Positions 50,539 through 59,433 of a DNA stretch of 64,000 nucleotides are shown in pieces. Within the stretch, counting starts at the first letter, position 1. Each line of letters opens with the position of its first letter. Origin of the DNA: Rhizobiales bacterium Ga0077545 (lineage in GTDB: Bacteria; Pseudomonadota; Alphaproteobacteria; Rhizobiales; Methylopilaceae). The translations under genes and the position numbers were made by a program. A model generated the notes under the pieces. It was not told the DNA's origin. It saw only the letters and a program-made list of their open reading frames with translations, and ran no database searches. The DNA lies in NCBI GenBank assembly GCA_001464335.1, contig LNEV01000006.1, positions 62,001 to 126,000 of the forward strand. Reading direction: 5' to 3'.

Positions 50539-52196
50539 CGTCCCTCCGTGCGGTCGACGGGAATCCAGAACCGGAATTCCGTCGAGCCGGCCTGGCCGCT
50601 GTGGAGCCATATCTTGCCTCCATGGGCCTCGATTATGGTTAGGCATATCGCGAGCCCGAGTCCAAGGCCTTCGTCTTTCGAACTGCGCATCGGCTCGAAC
50701 ACATGCTTGTGACGTTCGGGGTCGATTCCCGGCCCGTTGTCCAGAACGGAGAACTCGACGCGCTCGGGCGTGCTGTCGCGCCGCGCTGAGATAATGACCC
50801 GGCCGCGTATGGATGGATCGCTCTCGATGGATTCGACGGCATTGCGGATCAGGTTCAGAAACACCTGCTGGATCTGGATCCGGTCCACCGCAAGCGTCAC
50901 ATCGTCCGCGCCCGGATCGGCTTCGATCGTTACCGGATTGGATGTGGCCGTCCGTGAGAGGATGAGGGCTTCGTTCAGCAGTTCGCGTGTGCTGACCCAG
51001 GACAGGGAAAGCCGGCGGCGCTTCAGGAACTCGCGCATGCGCCGCAGCACATTCGCCGCGTGATCGATCTGCAGGATGGCGGTTTCGACATTCTTTTCGG
51101 CGCGGGGCAGATCGAGTTTCTGGCCGGACATCAAAACCTGCGAGGTGCGCAACAGCGCGCGCGCCGCTGTCATCGGCTGGTTGATCTCGTGCGCCAGCGA
51201 ACTTGCCATGCTCTCGACAAGCGCAAGCCGCCCCGCCTGCGTCGCCTCGTCCTTCATGTCCTGAAGCCGTGCCTCGGCCTCCTTGACGAGCCGCTCCGAG
51301 CGCATGCGCGCATTCACTTCCGCGCCGACAAGAAGTCCGGCAATGGTCAAAGCGAGCAAGGAGGACTGGAACTCGAAGAACACATTTGCGTCGGCCCCAA
51401 GCGCATGGAGAATGGCGCCAAGGCCGAACTGGACCCCCGCCACCGCGACGCAGGCGCCGTCATAGCCGAACCGCGCGGCCGTAACGACGATGGGAACGAC
51501 GAGAACGTAAAAATCGCCGAACCCGTCCCAGGTGACCATGAAAAGCGCGACGCAATGTGCAAACACATGCAACGGAACTTCCAGCAGGCGATCATATTTC
51601 TGCAGCGGAAAGACATCGCTGAAGTTCACCCGCAAAAGACGCAGCGTCAGCGGCGTCATCACGGCAATGCCGGCCGCATCCCCGATGAACATCTGAAGCA
51701 GAATCTGCCCGTGCGCCGTCTCCCACCCGATGAAGAGATTGTACAGGATGAGAGCTGTGAACATCGCGCCGCCCGCCCCGCCGACGATAAGCGCGGCCAC
51801 GCTCTTCACATGGTCGAATTCAAGATCGTCCTTGATGGCGATGCGCACCACATAGGCGGCAGCCGTGTAAATACACGAGGATATTGCCGCCACCAGCACG
51901 ACCGCATACCCGGACGCCGTCGTGCCAAGAAGGACGAGTTCGGCCAACAGAATGCCGACGAACAGCACCCCTCCATAGAACCAGCCGCGCGCCAGGATGA
52001 AGGCGAACACGACCCCGAGGCCCGGATTCCAGGGCGACACCGGCAGGCCGCTGAAGTCCTGCAGGAAGCTGAACCATTCGAGAACGAGATAGACCGCGAT
52101 CAGCAGCAGGCAGAGCACGATGCGCGCCCGCAGCGTGCGCGAGCGGCCGAGGGCCTGGCCGAAATCTGCCGTCGATAGCGAATGTTTATCTGTCAC
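50535..52196 (-). CDS. Sensor histidine kinase with MASE1 membrane domain
   Basis: This 553-residue kinase has an N-terminal MASE1-like sensor of about eight hydrophobic segments (residues 25-300, with SPWNPGLGVVFAFILARGWF) and a short coiled region. The catalytic core follows: His336 in SLAHEINQP (H-box), N-box LIRNAVESI, G1 DNGPGID and G2 GLGLGLAIC. The H-box 'LAHEINQPL'-like sequence groups it with FixL/DctB-type kinases. The stimulus is unknown. Its stop overlaps the start of the FixJ-like regulator, so the pair is made together. It is divergent from the gene at 52316 across a ~120-base region. Confidence 0.92.
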   Translation of the reverse strand: MTDKHSLSTADFGQALGRSRTLRARIVLCLLLIAVYLVLEWFSFLQDFSGLPVSPWNPGLGVVFAFILARGWFYGGVLFVGILLAELVLLGTTASGYAVVLVAAISSCIYTAAAYVVRIAIKDDLEFDHVKSVAALIVGGAGGAMFTALILYNLFIGWETAHGQILLQMFIGDAAGIAVMTPLTLRLLRVNFSDVFPLQKYDRLLEVPLHVFAHCVALFMVTWDGFGDFYVLVVPIVVTAARFGYDGACVAVAGVQFGLGAILHALGADANVFFEFQSSLLALTIAGLLVGAEVNARMRSERLVKEAEARLQDMKDEATQAGRLALVESMASSLAHEINQPMTAARALLRTSQVLMSGQKLDLPRAEKNVETAILQIDHAANVLRRMREFLKRRRLSLSWVSTRELLNEALILSRTATSNPVTIEADPGADDVTLAVDRIQIQQVFLNLIRNAVESIESDPSIRGRVIISARRDSTPERVEFSVLDNGPGIDPERHKHVFEPMRSSKDEGLGLGLAICLTIIEAHGGKIWLHSGQAGSTEFRFWIPVDRTEGR

Positions 52197-52315
52197 GCGG
52201 CTCGCCTGGATGATCGTCCGCCGTTTGAGCGGAAGTTCCCATAAGGATCAAGCGGGACAGGAAAACCGCCCGCGGGCGGCATTGTCGATGGAAAGTCTTG
52301 AACATTGCTGATTTC

Positions 52316-52885
52316 ATGCAGAACAGGCAGCGGGAGGACCAGCCGGTGCGGCGCCAGCTTACGGTCTCTTCGCGTGCTCTTGTCGTCATCCTTGTCCTGA
52401 GCGGCGTTTGCACGGCGCACGCCCAGTCGGTCCGCGATGTCAGCCCGCCCTGGCTGACGCGGCCGCAGCAGCCAGGCCCTCACATGCACGGCATCGAGCA
52501 GACGCCCGAACCGGTCGTGGCAGCGCCCTCCCCGCCGCAGACCATACGCGTGCGAACCTCGGGGGAACTCGACATCGACGGCAAACGTGTGCGCCTCGCA
52601 ACCATTGCCCTGCCCGAACGCACCCGGCTGTGCCCCGGCGACCGCGGCTCCTGGGCCTGCGGCGCGGCGGCTTACATTGCCTGGGTCAATTTCTTCCGGG
52701 GCGCCGATGTGCGTTGCCAGGTAAACGGCGGCGACGCCACCTGCTCTGATGGCGAGCGCCCCGTCGATGAAGCTCTCGTTCTGGCCGGATGGGCCCTGCC
52801 CCTCGTTCCCCAGGGCGAAGCGCTACGATCTCTCGAAGAGGAGGCGAAGAACCGCAAGGCAGGCATTCATGGGCTCCACCGCTGA
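52316..52885 (+). CDS. Exported staphylococcal-nuclease-fold-like protein
   Basis: The ~189-residue product has an N-terminal signal or anchor segment (ALVVILVLSGVCTAHA). After a Pro-rich stretch comes an SNase-like region: RTSGELDIDGKRVRLATIALPE, then CPGDRGSWACGAAAYIAWVNF, CQVNGGDATC and a C-terminal VDEALVLAGWALPLVPQGEA..SLEEEAKNRKAGIHG. The last part matches the thermonuclease family ('A...GWA......Y...E..A+....G+W'). Catalytic Arg/Glu positions are not clearly all kept, so nuclease activity is uncertain. The ATG at 52316 is preferred to an upstream TTG at 52298. Confidence 0.7.
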   Translation: MQNRQREDQPVRRQLTVSSRALVVILVLSGVCTAHAQSVRDVSPPWLTRPQQPGPHMHGIEQTPEPVVAAPSPPQTIRVRTSGELDIDGKRVRLATIALPERTRLCPGDRGSWACGAAAYIAWVNFFRGADVRCQVNGGDATCSDGERPVDEALVLAGWALPLVPQGEALRSLEEEAKNRKAGIHGLHR

Positions 52886-52958
52886 TGGCACAGTATATGC
52901 GAGCATTCCTTCCAGATTTAACTAAACGTTGAAAAAGTCATTCTGGCGAAACTGAAAC

Positions 52959-54479
52959 ATGTTATCAGCGCCGGACTGGTACTTCCGGAAGGCGTCATCT
53001 GTGGATCAGCCTGTGAAACTTGCGCGGGACATCGGCGCTCCGGAGTTGTCCGCTGTCGATGTTCCGCTCGTCGTCGACGTCGACGGAACCCTGATCCGGA
53101 CCGATATCCTGCATGAATCGGCCCTGAAGCTCGCATCCACACGCCCGTTCGAGGCTTTGCGCATCCCGCTCTGGCTGATGCGCGGAAAATCGGTACTGAA
53201 AACAGAGATTGCCGCGCGGGTCGATCTCGACATCGACACGCTGCCCATCGACCCCGACGTTCTTGCCTTCCTTGAAGCCGAGAAAGCGCGCGGACGCATG
53301 ATCGTTCTCGCGTCCGCATCGAGCCAGAAATTCGTCGAGGCGCTTGCCGAGCATCTCGGTTTCGTCGACCGCGTTCTGGGCACCAGCGCATCGACCAATC
53401 TCAGCCGCGAAAAAAAGCGCGATGCGCTGGTCGAGGCCTTCGGCGAGGGCGGGTTCGACTATATCGGAAATTCGGACGACGATGTCCCGGCCTGGCGCGC
53501 CGCTCGGCGCCGCTACATCGTGCGCGGCCCGCTGGCCCCGGGGCTCGACGTGCTCAAGGATGGCGAGCCGCTTGAGCTGATCGCCGAACATCGCGTCACG
53601 CTCCGCACGGTCGTCAAGGCGCTCCGTCTGCACCAATGGGCCAAGAACGCGCTCCTGTTCGTGCCGATCATCCTTGGCGGCGCAATCGACGACGGCAACG
53701 CGATTGTCCGCACGATCGCCGCCTTCGTCGGGTTCGGTCTGCTGGCCTCGGCCACTTATCTCGTCAACGACCTGATCGACATCCCAAACGACCGCAAGCA
53801 CTGGTCGAAGCGCAACCGCCCGTTCGCCAGCGGCAAGCTGCCCATCAGCTGGGGCATCGCGCTCGTCGCTCTGGGAAGCTTTGCAGGTCTCGGCATTGGC
53901 GCCCTGCTCGGTCTGCCGGCTTTTCTCGGGCTGCTTGGCTATGCCGCACTCACTTTGGCCTATTCGTTCCGCCTGAAGCGCGTGCCTATCCTCGACGCAT
54001 CTCTTCTCGCCGGGCTCTACACGTGGCGGCTTTTTGTCGGCGTGCTCGTCGCCGGCGTCGCGCTGTCGCCCTGGCTTCTCGTCTTTTCGTTTGCCTTCTT
54101 CCAGTCGCTCTCGCTCGCCAAGAGGCACACGGAGATCACGCGCATGATCGCGACGGGCAAGACATCGCTTGCCGGGCGCGGCTACCGCACGGAGGACGGC
54201 CCGTTCATCATGAGCATGGGCGTTGCATCGGGCATCTCCTCGGTGCTGATTTTCGTTCTCTATCTCATCGAGGGCGCGTTCCGGGCCGCCTATTTCACCT
54301 GGCCGCAGGCGCTGTGGGCCTGCCCCGTCATCCTCATGCTGTGGCTGTGTCGGGTCTGGCTTCTGTGCGGACGCGGCGAGCTTCACGACGACCCCGTCGA
54401 GTTCGCGATCCGCGACCGGAAGAGCCTTATCCTCGGCACGGTCGCGGCCGGTGCCGTCGCGGCCTCGCTGGTGCTCTAG
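52959..54479 (+). CDS. HAD-UbiA fusion, decaprenyl-phosphate phosphoribosyltransferase-like
   Basis: The 506-residue protein joins two activities. Residues ~35-215 form a HAD phosphatase domain with Asp40 and Asp42 (VVDVDGTLIRTD) and IGNSDDDVPAW (motif IV). Residues ~225-506 form a UbiA-type prenyltransferase with about eight membrane helices, the acidic motif NDLIDIPNDRKHWSKRNRPF, and LRLHQWAKNALLFVP, typical of DPPR-synthase-like members. The DPPR synthase UbiA moves phosphoribose to a polyprenyl phosphate; a fused HAD domain could remove the 5-phosphate. It is followed after one base by GtrA. The ATG at 52959 lacks a good ribosome binding site; GTG 53001, preceded by GGAAGG, may be the real start. 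Confidence 0.88.
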   Translation: MLSAPDWYFRKASSVDQPVKLARDIGAPELSAVDVPLVVDVDGTLIRTDILHESALKLASTRPFEALRIPLWLMRGKSVLKTEIAARVDLDIDTLPIDPDVLAFLEAEKARGRMIVLASASSQKFVEALAEHLGFVDRVLGTSASTNLSREKKRDALVEAFGEGGFDYIGNSDDDVPAWRAARRRYIVRGPLAPGLDVLKDGEPLELIAEHRVTLRTVVKALRLHQWAKNALLFVPIILGGAIDDGNAIVRTIAAFVGFGLLASATYLVNDLIDIPNDRKHWSKRNRPFASGKLPISWGIALVALGSFAGLGIGALLGLPAFLGLLGYAALTLAYSFRLKRVPILDASLLAGLYTWRLFVGVLVAGVALSPWLLVFSFAFFQSLSLAKRHTEITRMIATGKTSLAGRGYRTEDGPFIMSMGVASGISSVLIFVLYLIEGAFRAAYFTWPQALWACPVILMLWLCRVWLLCGRGELHDDPVEFAIRDRKSLILGTVAAGAVAASLVL

Positions 54480-54480
54480 G

Positions 54481-54936
54481 ATGGCTTCGTCCGAGGAAAC
54501 GGCCGGACAACGCGGCGGCCGCAAGAACCATCGCGAGCTCATTCGCTTTCTTGTCTTCGGCACGCTGGCGGCGCTCATCAACTGGCTGGCGCGCTTTCCA
54601 CTGTCGTTGTTCCTGCCGTTCGAGATCGCCGTTCTCGGCGCTTATGCCATCGGCATGCTGAGCGGCTTTCTGCTGTACCGGCGCTATGTGTTTCCCGCGT
54701 CCAGCCGCTCCCTCCGCAGCCAGGTCGCAAACTTTCTCCTCGTCAACGCCATTGGCGCGGTGGTGGTCGTCGTGCTGGCCAAGATGCTTTCGCACCATCT
54801 GCTTCCGCTCATCTTCGCGGACCGGGATCTCTGCGAAGCCCTCGGCCATGGCATCGCCATCGGCACATCGGCAGCAACGAGCTTTGTCGGCCACAAATTC
54901 CTGACTTTCGCAGCCCCGCGGAAAGCCGGCGACTGA
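54481..54936 (+). CDS. GtrA-family membrane protein
   Basis: This 151-residue protein has four membrane segments and the GtrA pattern: ELIRFLVFGTLAALINWLARF at the N-terminus, GMLSGFLLYRRYVFP in the middle, and a C-terminal ATSFVGHKFLTFA ('..NF..+K.+.F'). GtrA proteins are thought to flip polyprenyl-linked sugars. The start (54481) follows the stop of the HAD-UbiA gene by one base, so the two probably act on the same lipid-linked pentose. Confidence 0.88.
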   Translation: MASSEETAGQRGGRKNHRELIRFLVFGTLAALINWLARFPLSLFLPFEIAVLGAYAIGMLSGFLLYRRYVFPASSRSLRSQVANFLLVNAIGAVVVVVLAKMLSHHLLPLIFADRDLCEALGHGIAIGTSAATSFVGHKFLTFAAPRKAGD

Positions 54937-55053
54937 TCACAACGTCAGGCTTCATCCGCTCGGCCGGCTGAAGATTCGCGGGCCGAAAAGACCGGTTTCT
55001 GCGTGATAAAAACGCCGCAGCTTGAACTTTAATCATAAAACTTAAGACTAAAA

Positions 55054-55075
55054 CTTGAACGGTATTTGATTCAAG
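55054..55075. promoter_or_regulatory. CTTGAA-N10-TTCAAG inverted repeat upstream of the EPS sugar transferase
   Basis: CTTGAA (55054-55059) and TTCAAG (55070-55075) lie in an AT-rich stretch of the 213-base gap. A direct copy of CTTGAA lies 33 bases upstream (55021-55026), about three helical turns. This is a plausible regulator binding region for the exopolysaccharide gene starting at 55150. Confidence 0.4.
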
Positions 55076-55149
55076 CGCTGTCTACTTCCGGGCGCAAGTG
55101 GCCTGTGCTACTTAAGATGGTAATGCTCAATATCGGCGTGTAAATCCGT

Positions 55150-56613
55150 ATGTCGCTTTCGTTGCGAACCCAACCGGACATGGAAGAACCGTCGCAACCG
55201 AGGCAAGTCCGGGAGCTTGGCGGCGTTTCCCTGCGCACTGCCATCGTCCTCATCTCGACAATCGACGCCATTCTGCTGTGTGCCACGGCTGTCGTTACGA
55301 ACGTTTTCTATCATTTGCTGGTATACGATTACACGGGCGACTGGCAGAGTTCCGTTGTGCTTGGCGCGATCTCGGCAACTCTTCTGCTCCTCGTGTCCAA
55401 GTGGACCGGGCTGAGCGAGCCGACGAACATGCTGTCGCCTGTGGCGCAGGTGAAGTTCGTCCTGCTCTCCTGGGTCGGCGTGGCCCTCCTTCTGACCACG
55501 TTCCTGTTCCTGCAGCGCTCGGATGCCTGGTCGCGCGGCACGATCACCAGCTTCATGATCGTCGCGCCCATCGTGCTGGTCTTCTTCCGCGTCAACGCCT
55601 CGCGATGGCTGATGAACGCCGTGAAAAAGGGCCGCCTCCGCGGCAAGCGCGCGCTTCTCGTCGGCGACTACGAGGAACTGCAATATCTGCGCTCCGACCG
55701 CCTGCTCAGCTATTATGGTGTGCAGGAGATCGCGCGTTTCGAACTCCTGAAGGCGCAGGGCTCGGCTGCCTCTCTGCAGAAGATCGATGCGTCCATTGCC
55801 CAGCAGGTCATCAGCTTCATCCGCGACAACAAGGTCGACCAGATCGTCCTCGTTCTGAAATGGGGCGATGTCCGCCGCCGCGAATCCCTGTGCGAAAGCT
55901 TCCGCTTTCTGCCCATTCCGGTGATCATGCTGCCGGACCGCAGGCTTCGCGAAGTGCTGACCAAGCCGATCCTGCAGATGGGCCAGCTGGTCGGCGTCGA
56001 ATTGCAGCGCGCCCCGCTGTCCTTCGTCGAACTGGCGTTGAAGCGGACACTCGATCTCGTCCTGACGATCCCGGCCGTCCTGCTGCTTTCACCGCTCCTT
56101 CTGATGGTCGCAGCTCTCGTCAAGCTCAGCTCGCCCGGCCCGGTCATCTTCAAGCAGGACCGCAAGGGCTTCAGCGGGCGCGTTTTCACCATCTACAAGT
56201 TCCGCACGATGCGGATGCACGACGACAAGGCCGTGCGCCAGGCCTGCCGCAACGATTCACGCGTGACGTTTATCGGGCGCATCCTGCGGGCCAGCAGCAT
56301 CGACGAGCTGCCGCAGCTGATCAATGTGCTGCGCGGAGAGATGTCGCTCATCGGGCCGCGCCCGCATGCCATTGCCCACGACACCGAATATGGCCGCTTC
56401 ATCGGAAACTATGCGTTCCGGCATCATGTGAAGCCGGGCATTTCCGGCTGGGCGCAGATTCACGGCTTCCGTGGCGAGACCCGCGAACTGCGCGACATGG
56501 AAGAGCGCATCCGCTTCGATCTCTGGTACATCAACAATTGGTCGATCTGGCTCGACTGCTGGATTCTCCTGCGCAGCTGCGTGGAGATCGTGCGCGCCCG
56601 CAACGCCTATTGA
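55150..56613 (+). CDS. Undecaprenyl-phosphate sugar phosphotransferase (WcaJ/ExoY-type)
   Basis: This 487-residue protein has an N-terminal membrane region of four to five helices and a nucleotide-binding-like middle (GKRALLVGDYEELQYL, about 178-290). A C-terminal catalytic domain (about 295-487) begins with a membrane hairpin LKRTLDLVLTIPAVLLLSPL. Family motifs there are SSPGPVIFKQDRKGF, YKFRTMRMH, SIDELPQLINVLRGEMSLIGPRPH and KPGISGWAQI. It transfers a sugar phosphate from a UDP-sugar to undecaprenyl phosphate, the first step of exopolysaccharide synthesis, at the inner membrane. The nearby glycosyltransferases (59.4-64 kb) may extend the product. Confidence 0.94.
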   Translation: MSLSLRTQPDMEEPSQPRQVRELGGVSLRTAIVLISTIDAILLCATAVVTNVFYHLLVYDYTGDWQSSVVLGAISATLLLLVSKWTGLSEPTNMLSPVAQVKFVLLSWVGVALLLTTFLFLQRSDAWSRGTITSFMIVAPIVLVFFRVNASRWLMNAVKKGRLRGKRALLVGDYEELQYLRSDRLLSYYGVQEIARFELLKAQGSAASLQKIDASIAQQVISFIRDNKVDQIVLVLKWGDVRRRESLCESFRFLPIPVIMLPDRRLREVLTKPILQMGQLVGVELQRAPLSFVELALKRTLDLVLTIPAVLLLSPLLLMVAALVKLSSPGPVIFKQDRKGFSGRVFTIYKFRTMRMHDDKAVRQACRNDSRVTFIGRILRASSIDELPQLINVLRGEMSLIGPRPHAIAHDTEYGRFIGNYAFRHHVKPGISGWAQIHGFRGETRELRDMEERIRFDLWYINNWSIWLDCWILLRSCVEIVRARNAY

Positions 56614-56623
56614 AGCCTTCGGC

Positions 56624-56908
56624 TCAGTAGCCCCAGCCGGATGGGGTGTAGGCGCCCCAATAGCCCGTCCCGCCATAAGGTCCGTAGGCTCCGTAGAGCG
56701 GAGCGCACGAATAACGGTCCGGGCAGCCGCACACCTTCTTCTCGAAGCATCCCTCGGGACCGCAAACCTCGACGATGCGGCAGGCGGGCCCCGACGCGAT
56801 GCGCTTTGTGGTGATCTGGGAAGACATCGGTGCCGCCGCATCGGCGGACATCGCCACCGAAGCCATGCAACTCAGGACACCGGCCGCGAGCAAGCTTGCA
56901 ACACGCAT
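56624..56908 (-). CDS. Small exported Cys/Gly/Tyr-rich protein
   Basis: This 94-residue product has a signal peptide (MRVASLLAAGVLSCMASVAM, cut near ADA), a cysteine-rich centre (ACRIVEVCGPEGCFEKKVCGCP) and a Gly/Tyr-rich tail (YGAYGPYGGTGYWGAYTP). No enzymatic family was recognised. It is convergent with the sugar transferase gene and ends 10 bases from it. The ATG at 56908 follows GGGGTGGA. Confidence 0.65.
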   Translation of the reverse strand: MRVASLLAAGVLSCMASVAMSADAAAPMSSQITTKRIASGPACRIVEVCGPEGCFEKKVCGCPDRYSCAPLYGAYGPYGGTGYWGAYTPSGWGY

Positions 56909-56981
56909 GAAATCCACCCCAGTTCTAAAACGTTGGCTCGGACTATAAACAGCCGCCGGATTCTTGGAAGTCCCCCTGCCC

Positions 56982-57251
56982 CTATTGGCAGACACCATTC
57001 CGCAAGGTGCGGCCTCCGGGACACTGTGTGGAATTGCGCGGCCGTTGCGGACCGGTGTTCACGCGCGGATCCATATAGATGGTGCCGCCCGTCTGCGATG
57101 TCGGCTTCGACCATTGCGATCCGAACGGGCCATTCTGCTCGACGGGGGTGCGAACGCTGCCGCCGCCGCCCTGCTGCTGGCCACCTGTCGGGGTCTGCGC
57201 CACCGCCGCGCTCGCCGCGACGAGGAAAGCAAAAACGAAAATCGGTCTCAT
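56982..57251 (-). CDS. Small exported protein of unknown function
   Basis: The 89-residue product starts with a signal peptide (MRPIFVFAFLVAASAAVAQ). A Gly/Gln-rich stretch (GGQQQGGGGS) and a C-terminal part with paired cysteines (STQCPGGRTLRNGVCQ) follow. This size and layout are common for alphaproteobacterial envelope proteins without known role. It lies 73 bases upstream of the gene at 56624-56908 on the same strand. Confidence 0.6.
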   Translation of the reverse strand: MRPIFVFAFLVAASAAVAQTPTGGQQQGGGGSVRTPVEQNGPFGSQWSKPTSQTGGTIYMDPRVNTGPQRPRNSTQCPGGRTLRNGVCQ

Positions 57252-57302
57252 GACGTCTTCCGGGGTTATAGCTTCTCTGAAGATATAACCCTCCTGAGCC
57301 GC

Positions 57303-57326
57303 AAAAAGGTCCGTCCGGGCCTTTTT
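57303..57326. terminator. Bidirectional-type terminator
   Basis: AAAAAGGTCCG (57303-57313) pairs with CGGGCCTTTTT (57316-57326) with one G-T wobble and a 2-base gap. It has A and T runs at both ends. It lies just after the stop of the transglutaminase-like gene (leftward). Confidence 0.7.
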
Positions 57327-57333
57327 TCGAGGC

Positions 57334-57936
57334 TCAGCTCGTCAGCGCCGGGCCCTTGTGCGCATGCGTCCAGAAGCGCGGGTTTTCCGGAGATTGCACG
57401 CGCAGCCAGCGGTAGCTCAACCTCGACCAGTGCGTGACCTGACCGGACAGATTGTCGAGAACGAAGTCTCCCGATTGGGTCCGAACGACGACAACCAGGT
57501 GATGCTGCTTGTCGGCGGTCAGAACTTCGGCGAGAAGCAGCGCACGCGGGTCCCAGCCCGCAGCGACAAGCCGCTGCTGCTTGGTCACGGCATAATCGTT
57601 GCAATCGCCCTTCGCCGGCGCGATCAGCCATTCGTCCAGGGAAGCGACCTGCGGGCGAATGGCCCCGTTGACCTGCCGGTTGACGCGGTGCAGCTCAAGC
57701 CACTTTTCCGATGTCAGGACAACCGGCTGGAACGTCTCCTCCGGTGCTTCGCACCGCGTACGGTCCTTCAGGCAGAACAGCACATGGGCCATGGGCGCCA
57801 ATGTCGGCGCGCCGAAGACAAGGGAGGGGCCGAGTAAATGACGCTGCGGAAACGTGCTAAGACTGGCCCCGACCTCGGTCGGAACGACAGACAACAGCAC
57901 AAGCCCAACAGCCGACGTCTTGGCAAAGGAAGACAT
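57334..57936 (-). CDS. Transglutaminase-like cysteine peptidase (BTLCP family)
   Basis: This 200-residue exported protein has a signal peptide (KTSAVGLVLLSVVPTEVGA) and the BTLCP triad: Cys112 in AKGDCNDYAVTK, His146 in HHLVVVVRT and Asp161 in FVLDNL. In other bacteria such periplasmic proteases (LapG) process adhesins together with a c-di-GMP receptor. In Hyphomicrobiales many copies stand alone, as here. LapD- and adhesin-type partners were not found in the window, although RTX proteins secreted by a type I system are present 21-36 kb away. The ATG at 57936 is chosen; an in-frame ATG 13 codons upstream (57975) would bury the signal peptide. Confidence 0.88.
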   Translation of the reverse strand: MSSFAKTSAVGLVLLSVVPTEVGASLSTFPQRHLLGPSLVFGAPTLAPMAHVLFCLKDRTRCEAPEETFQPVVLTSEKWLELHRVNRQVNGAIRPQVASLDEWLIAPAKGDCNDYAVTKQQRLVAAGWDPRALLLAEVLTADKQHHLVVVVRTQSGDFVLDNLSGQVTHWSRLSYRWLRVQSPENPRFWTHAHKGPALTS

Positions 57937-58065
57937 GATTTCGTCCCAGCAAGTTTGATGCCGGGACTCAACCACAATCGTCTTGACCTTGATCTAAAGC
58001 GTTCGGTCCAACTTTCGTAAAAGCATAGTACTCGCATCAACTTACTCGTAACCAAGGCAATCTGG

Positions 58066-58803
58066 ATGTGGTTTGGGCGTAAGAAGCAGCAGGATCGGCG
58101 TTTCTGCCTGCCGAGTGGCACGCGCGTGTACGCGATCGGGGATGTGCACGGACGCCTGGACCTTTTGGAAGCCGCCTTCCGGCGCATCGACGCCGACATC
58201 GCCCTGGCATCCGCCCCCCGTATTGTCGAAATCACCCTTGGAGATTACGTCGACCGCGGGCCGTCGAGCCGGCAGGTGATCGACGCCCTCATCGCACGGC
58301 AGAAACGCACCCGTCTGATCGCCATCAAGGGAAACCACGAAGATCTGTTTGCGTCATGCCTGAAGGACAAAAAGAGCCTCGACACATGGCTGGCGCTTGG
58401 CTGCGTACCGACTTTGTCGTCCTACGGCATAAAGATCTCGCACGAGCGGAACGAGGATCTCACTCTTGAGCTCGCCGACCGCCTGCAAAAAGCCATCCCG
58501 CAAAAGCACAAGGACTGGCTGTCTGGACTGCCGACCAGCCATTCCTGCGGGGATTTTCTGTTTGTCCACGCAGGCATCCGCCCGGAAGTCCCGCTAGATG
58601 CCCAGTCCGAACGCGACCTGATGTGGATTCGCGATGATTTTCTCGATTCCGACGCCCTGTTCGAGAAATTCGTCGTGCATGGCCATACGCCGGTCATCAA
58701 ACCCGACATCCGGCGCAACAGGGCCAATATAGACACCGGCGCCTACGCGACGAATGTCCTGACATGCCTTCGCATCGAGGAAGACAGGCTGACTTTTATC
58801 TGA
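58066..58803 (+). CDS. PPP-family serine/threonine protein phosphatase-like metallophosphoesterase
   Basis: This 245-residue cytoplasmic enzyme has the three PPP metal motifs: GDVHGR (Asp26, His28), GDYVDRGPSS (Asp60, Asp63) and GNHED (Asn90, His91). Additional His residues are in FVHAGIRP and FVVHGHTP. This is the layout of lambda-phosphatase/PrpA-type bacterial phosphatases and of diadenosine tetraphosphatases. The real substrate is unknown. The gene is divergent from the BTLCP gene and convergent with the next one, with which its stop abuts. Confidence 0.9.
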   Translation: MWFGRKKQQDRRFCLPSGTRVYAIGDVHGRLDLLEAAFRRIDADIALASAPRIVEITLGDYVDRGPSSRQVIDALIARQKRTRLIAIKGNHEDLFASCLKDKKSLDTWLALGCVPTLSSYGIKISHERNEDLTLELADRLQKAIPQKHKDWLSGLPTSHSCGDFLFVHAGIRPEVPLDAQSERDLMWIRDDFLDSDALFEKFVVHGHTPVIKPDIRRNRANIDTGAYATNVLTCLRIEEDRLTFI

Positions 58804-59166
58804 TCAGGCCCGGCGACGGCGTTTGGTCTGGGGCACCCGCGCAACGGCGCGCTCCGGCTCGGCGGCCTCAAGCGGGACAGCATCTTCAGCCCCGACAGCC
58901 TTCGGCGTGAAGCGGCGCGCTTCGGTCCGAACCTCGGCCTCGGCCTGCGTTGCGAAGAAACCGCGGAGCACTGCGCCGAGCAGATATCCGCCCTGGATGA
59001 GAACGACGGCAATCAGAATATCGCGTGCAATGGAGAATGCCGAAACATCGGGCTGGAGCGCGGCAATCGCCACCGCTGTCGCCAGAACGACCGGAACCAC
59101 CAGCAGCACCTTGAATCGGAGCCCCATAAGGACGGCGCCACAGAGAATCACAAGTGCCTCGACCAT
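58804..59166 (-). CDS. Small membrane protein with basic C-terminal tail
   Basis: The 120-residue product has three hydrophobic segments in the first 70 residues (VEALVILCGAVLMGL, VLLVVPVVLATAVAIAAL, ARDILIAVVLIQGGYLLGAV). A charged tail ending TKRRRRA follows. No family was recognised. The start at 59166 is the longest; GGGA directly upstream is very close to the ATG. Its stop abuts the phosphatase stop on the other strand. Confidence 0.6.
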   Translation of the reverse strand: MVEALVILCGAVLMGLRFKVLLVVPVVLATAVAIAALQPDVSAFSIARDILIAVVLIQGGYLLGAVLRGFFATQAEAEVRTEARRFTPKAVGAEDAVPLEAAEPERAVARVPQTKRRRRA

Positions 59167-59433
59167 TCCCTACACCCAAGATGATCATCCGGTACAATCG
59201 GCGAAGCACAAGGCCGAATTTGCGCGGAGTGTTTGCGGGGCTTCGAACCTTTGGTGCCAGACCGCAGGAACTGCAGATGTTTGAAACTCCGCCCTGTCAG
59301 GCACCCCAGCGCCGGGCGCCTGAGAAGGACGGATTACGACCAGTAACCAAGTTGCATGAGAGCATTGGATTAAAAGGTTGAAAATTCGCTAAAATAAGCG
59401 CCACAAAGCTTCTTGGGACAGCGGGGTGGCGGA

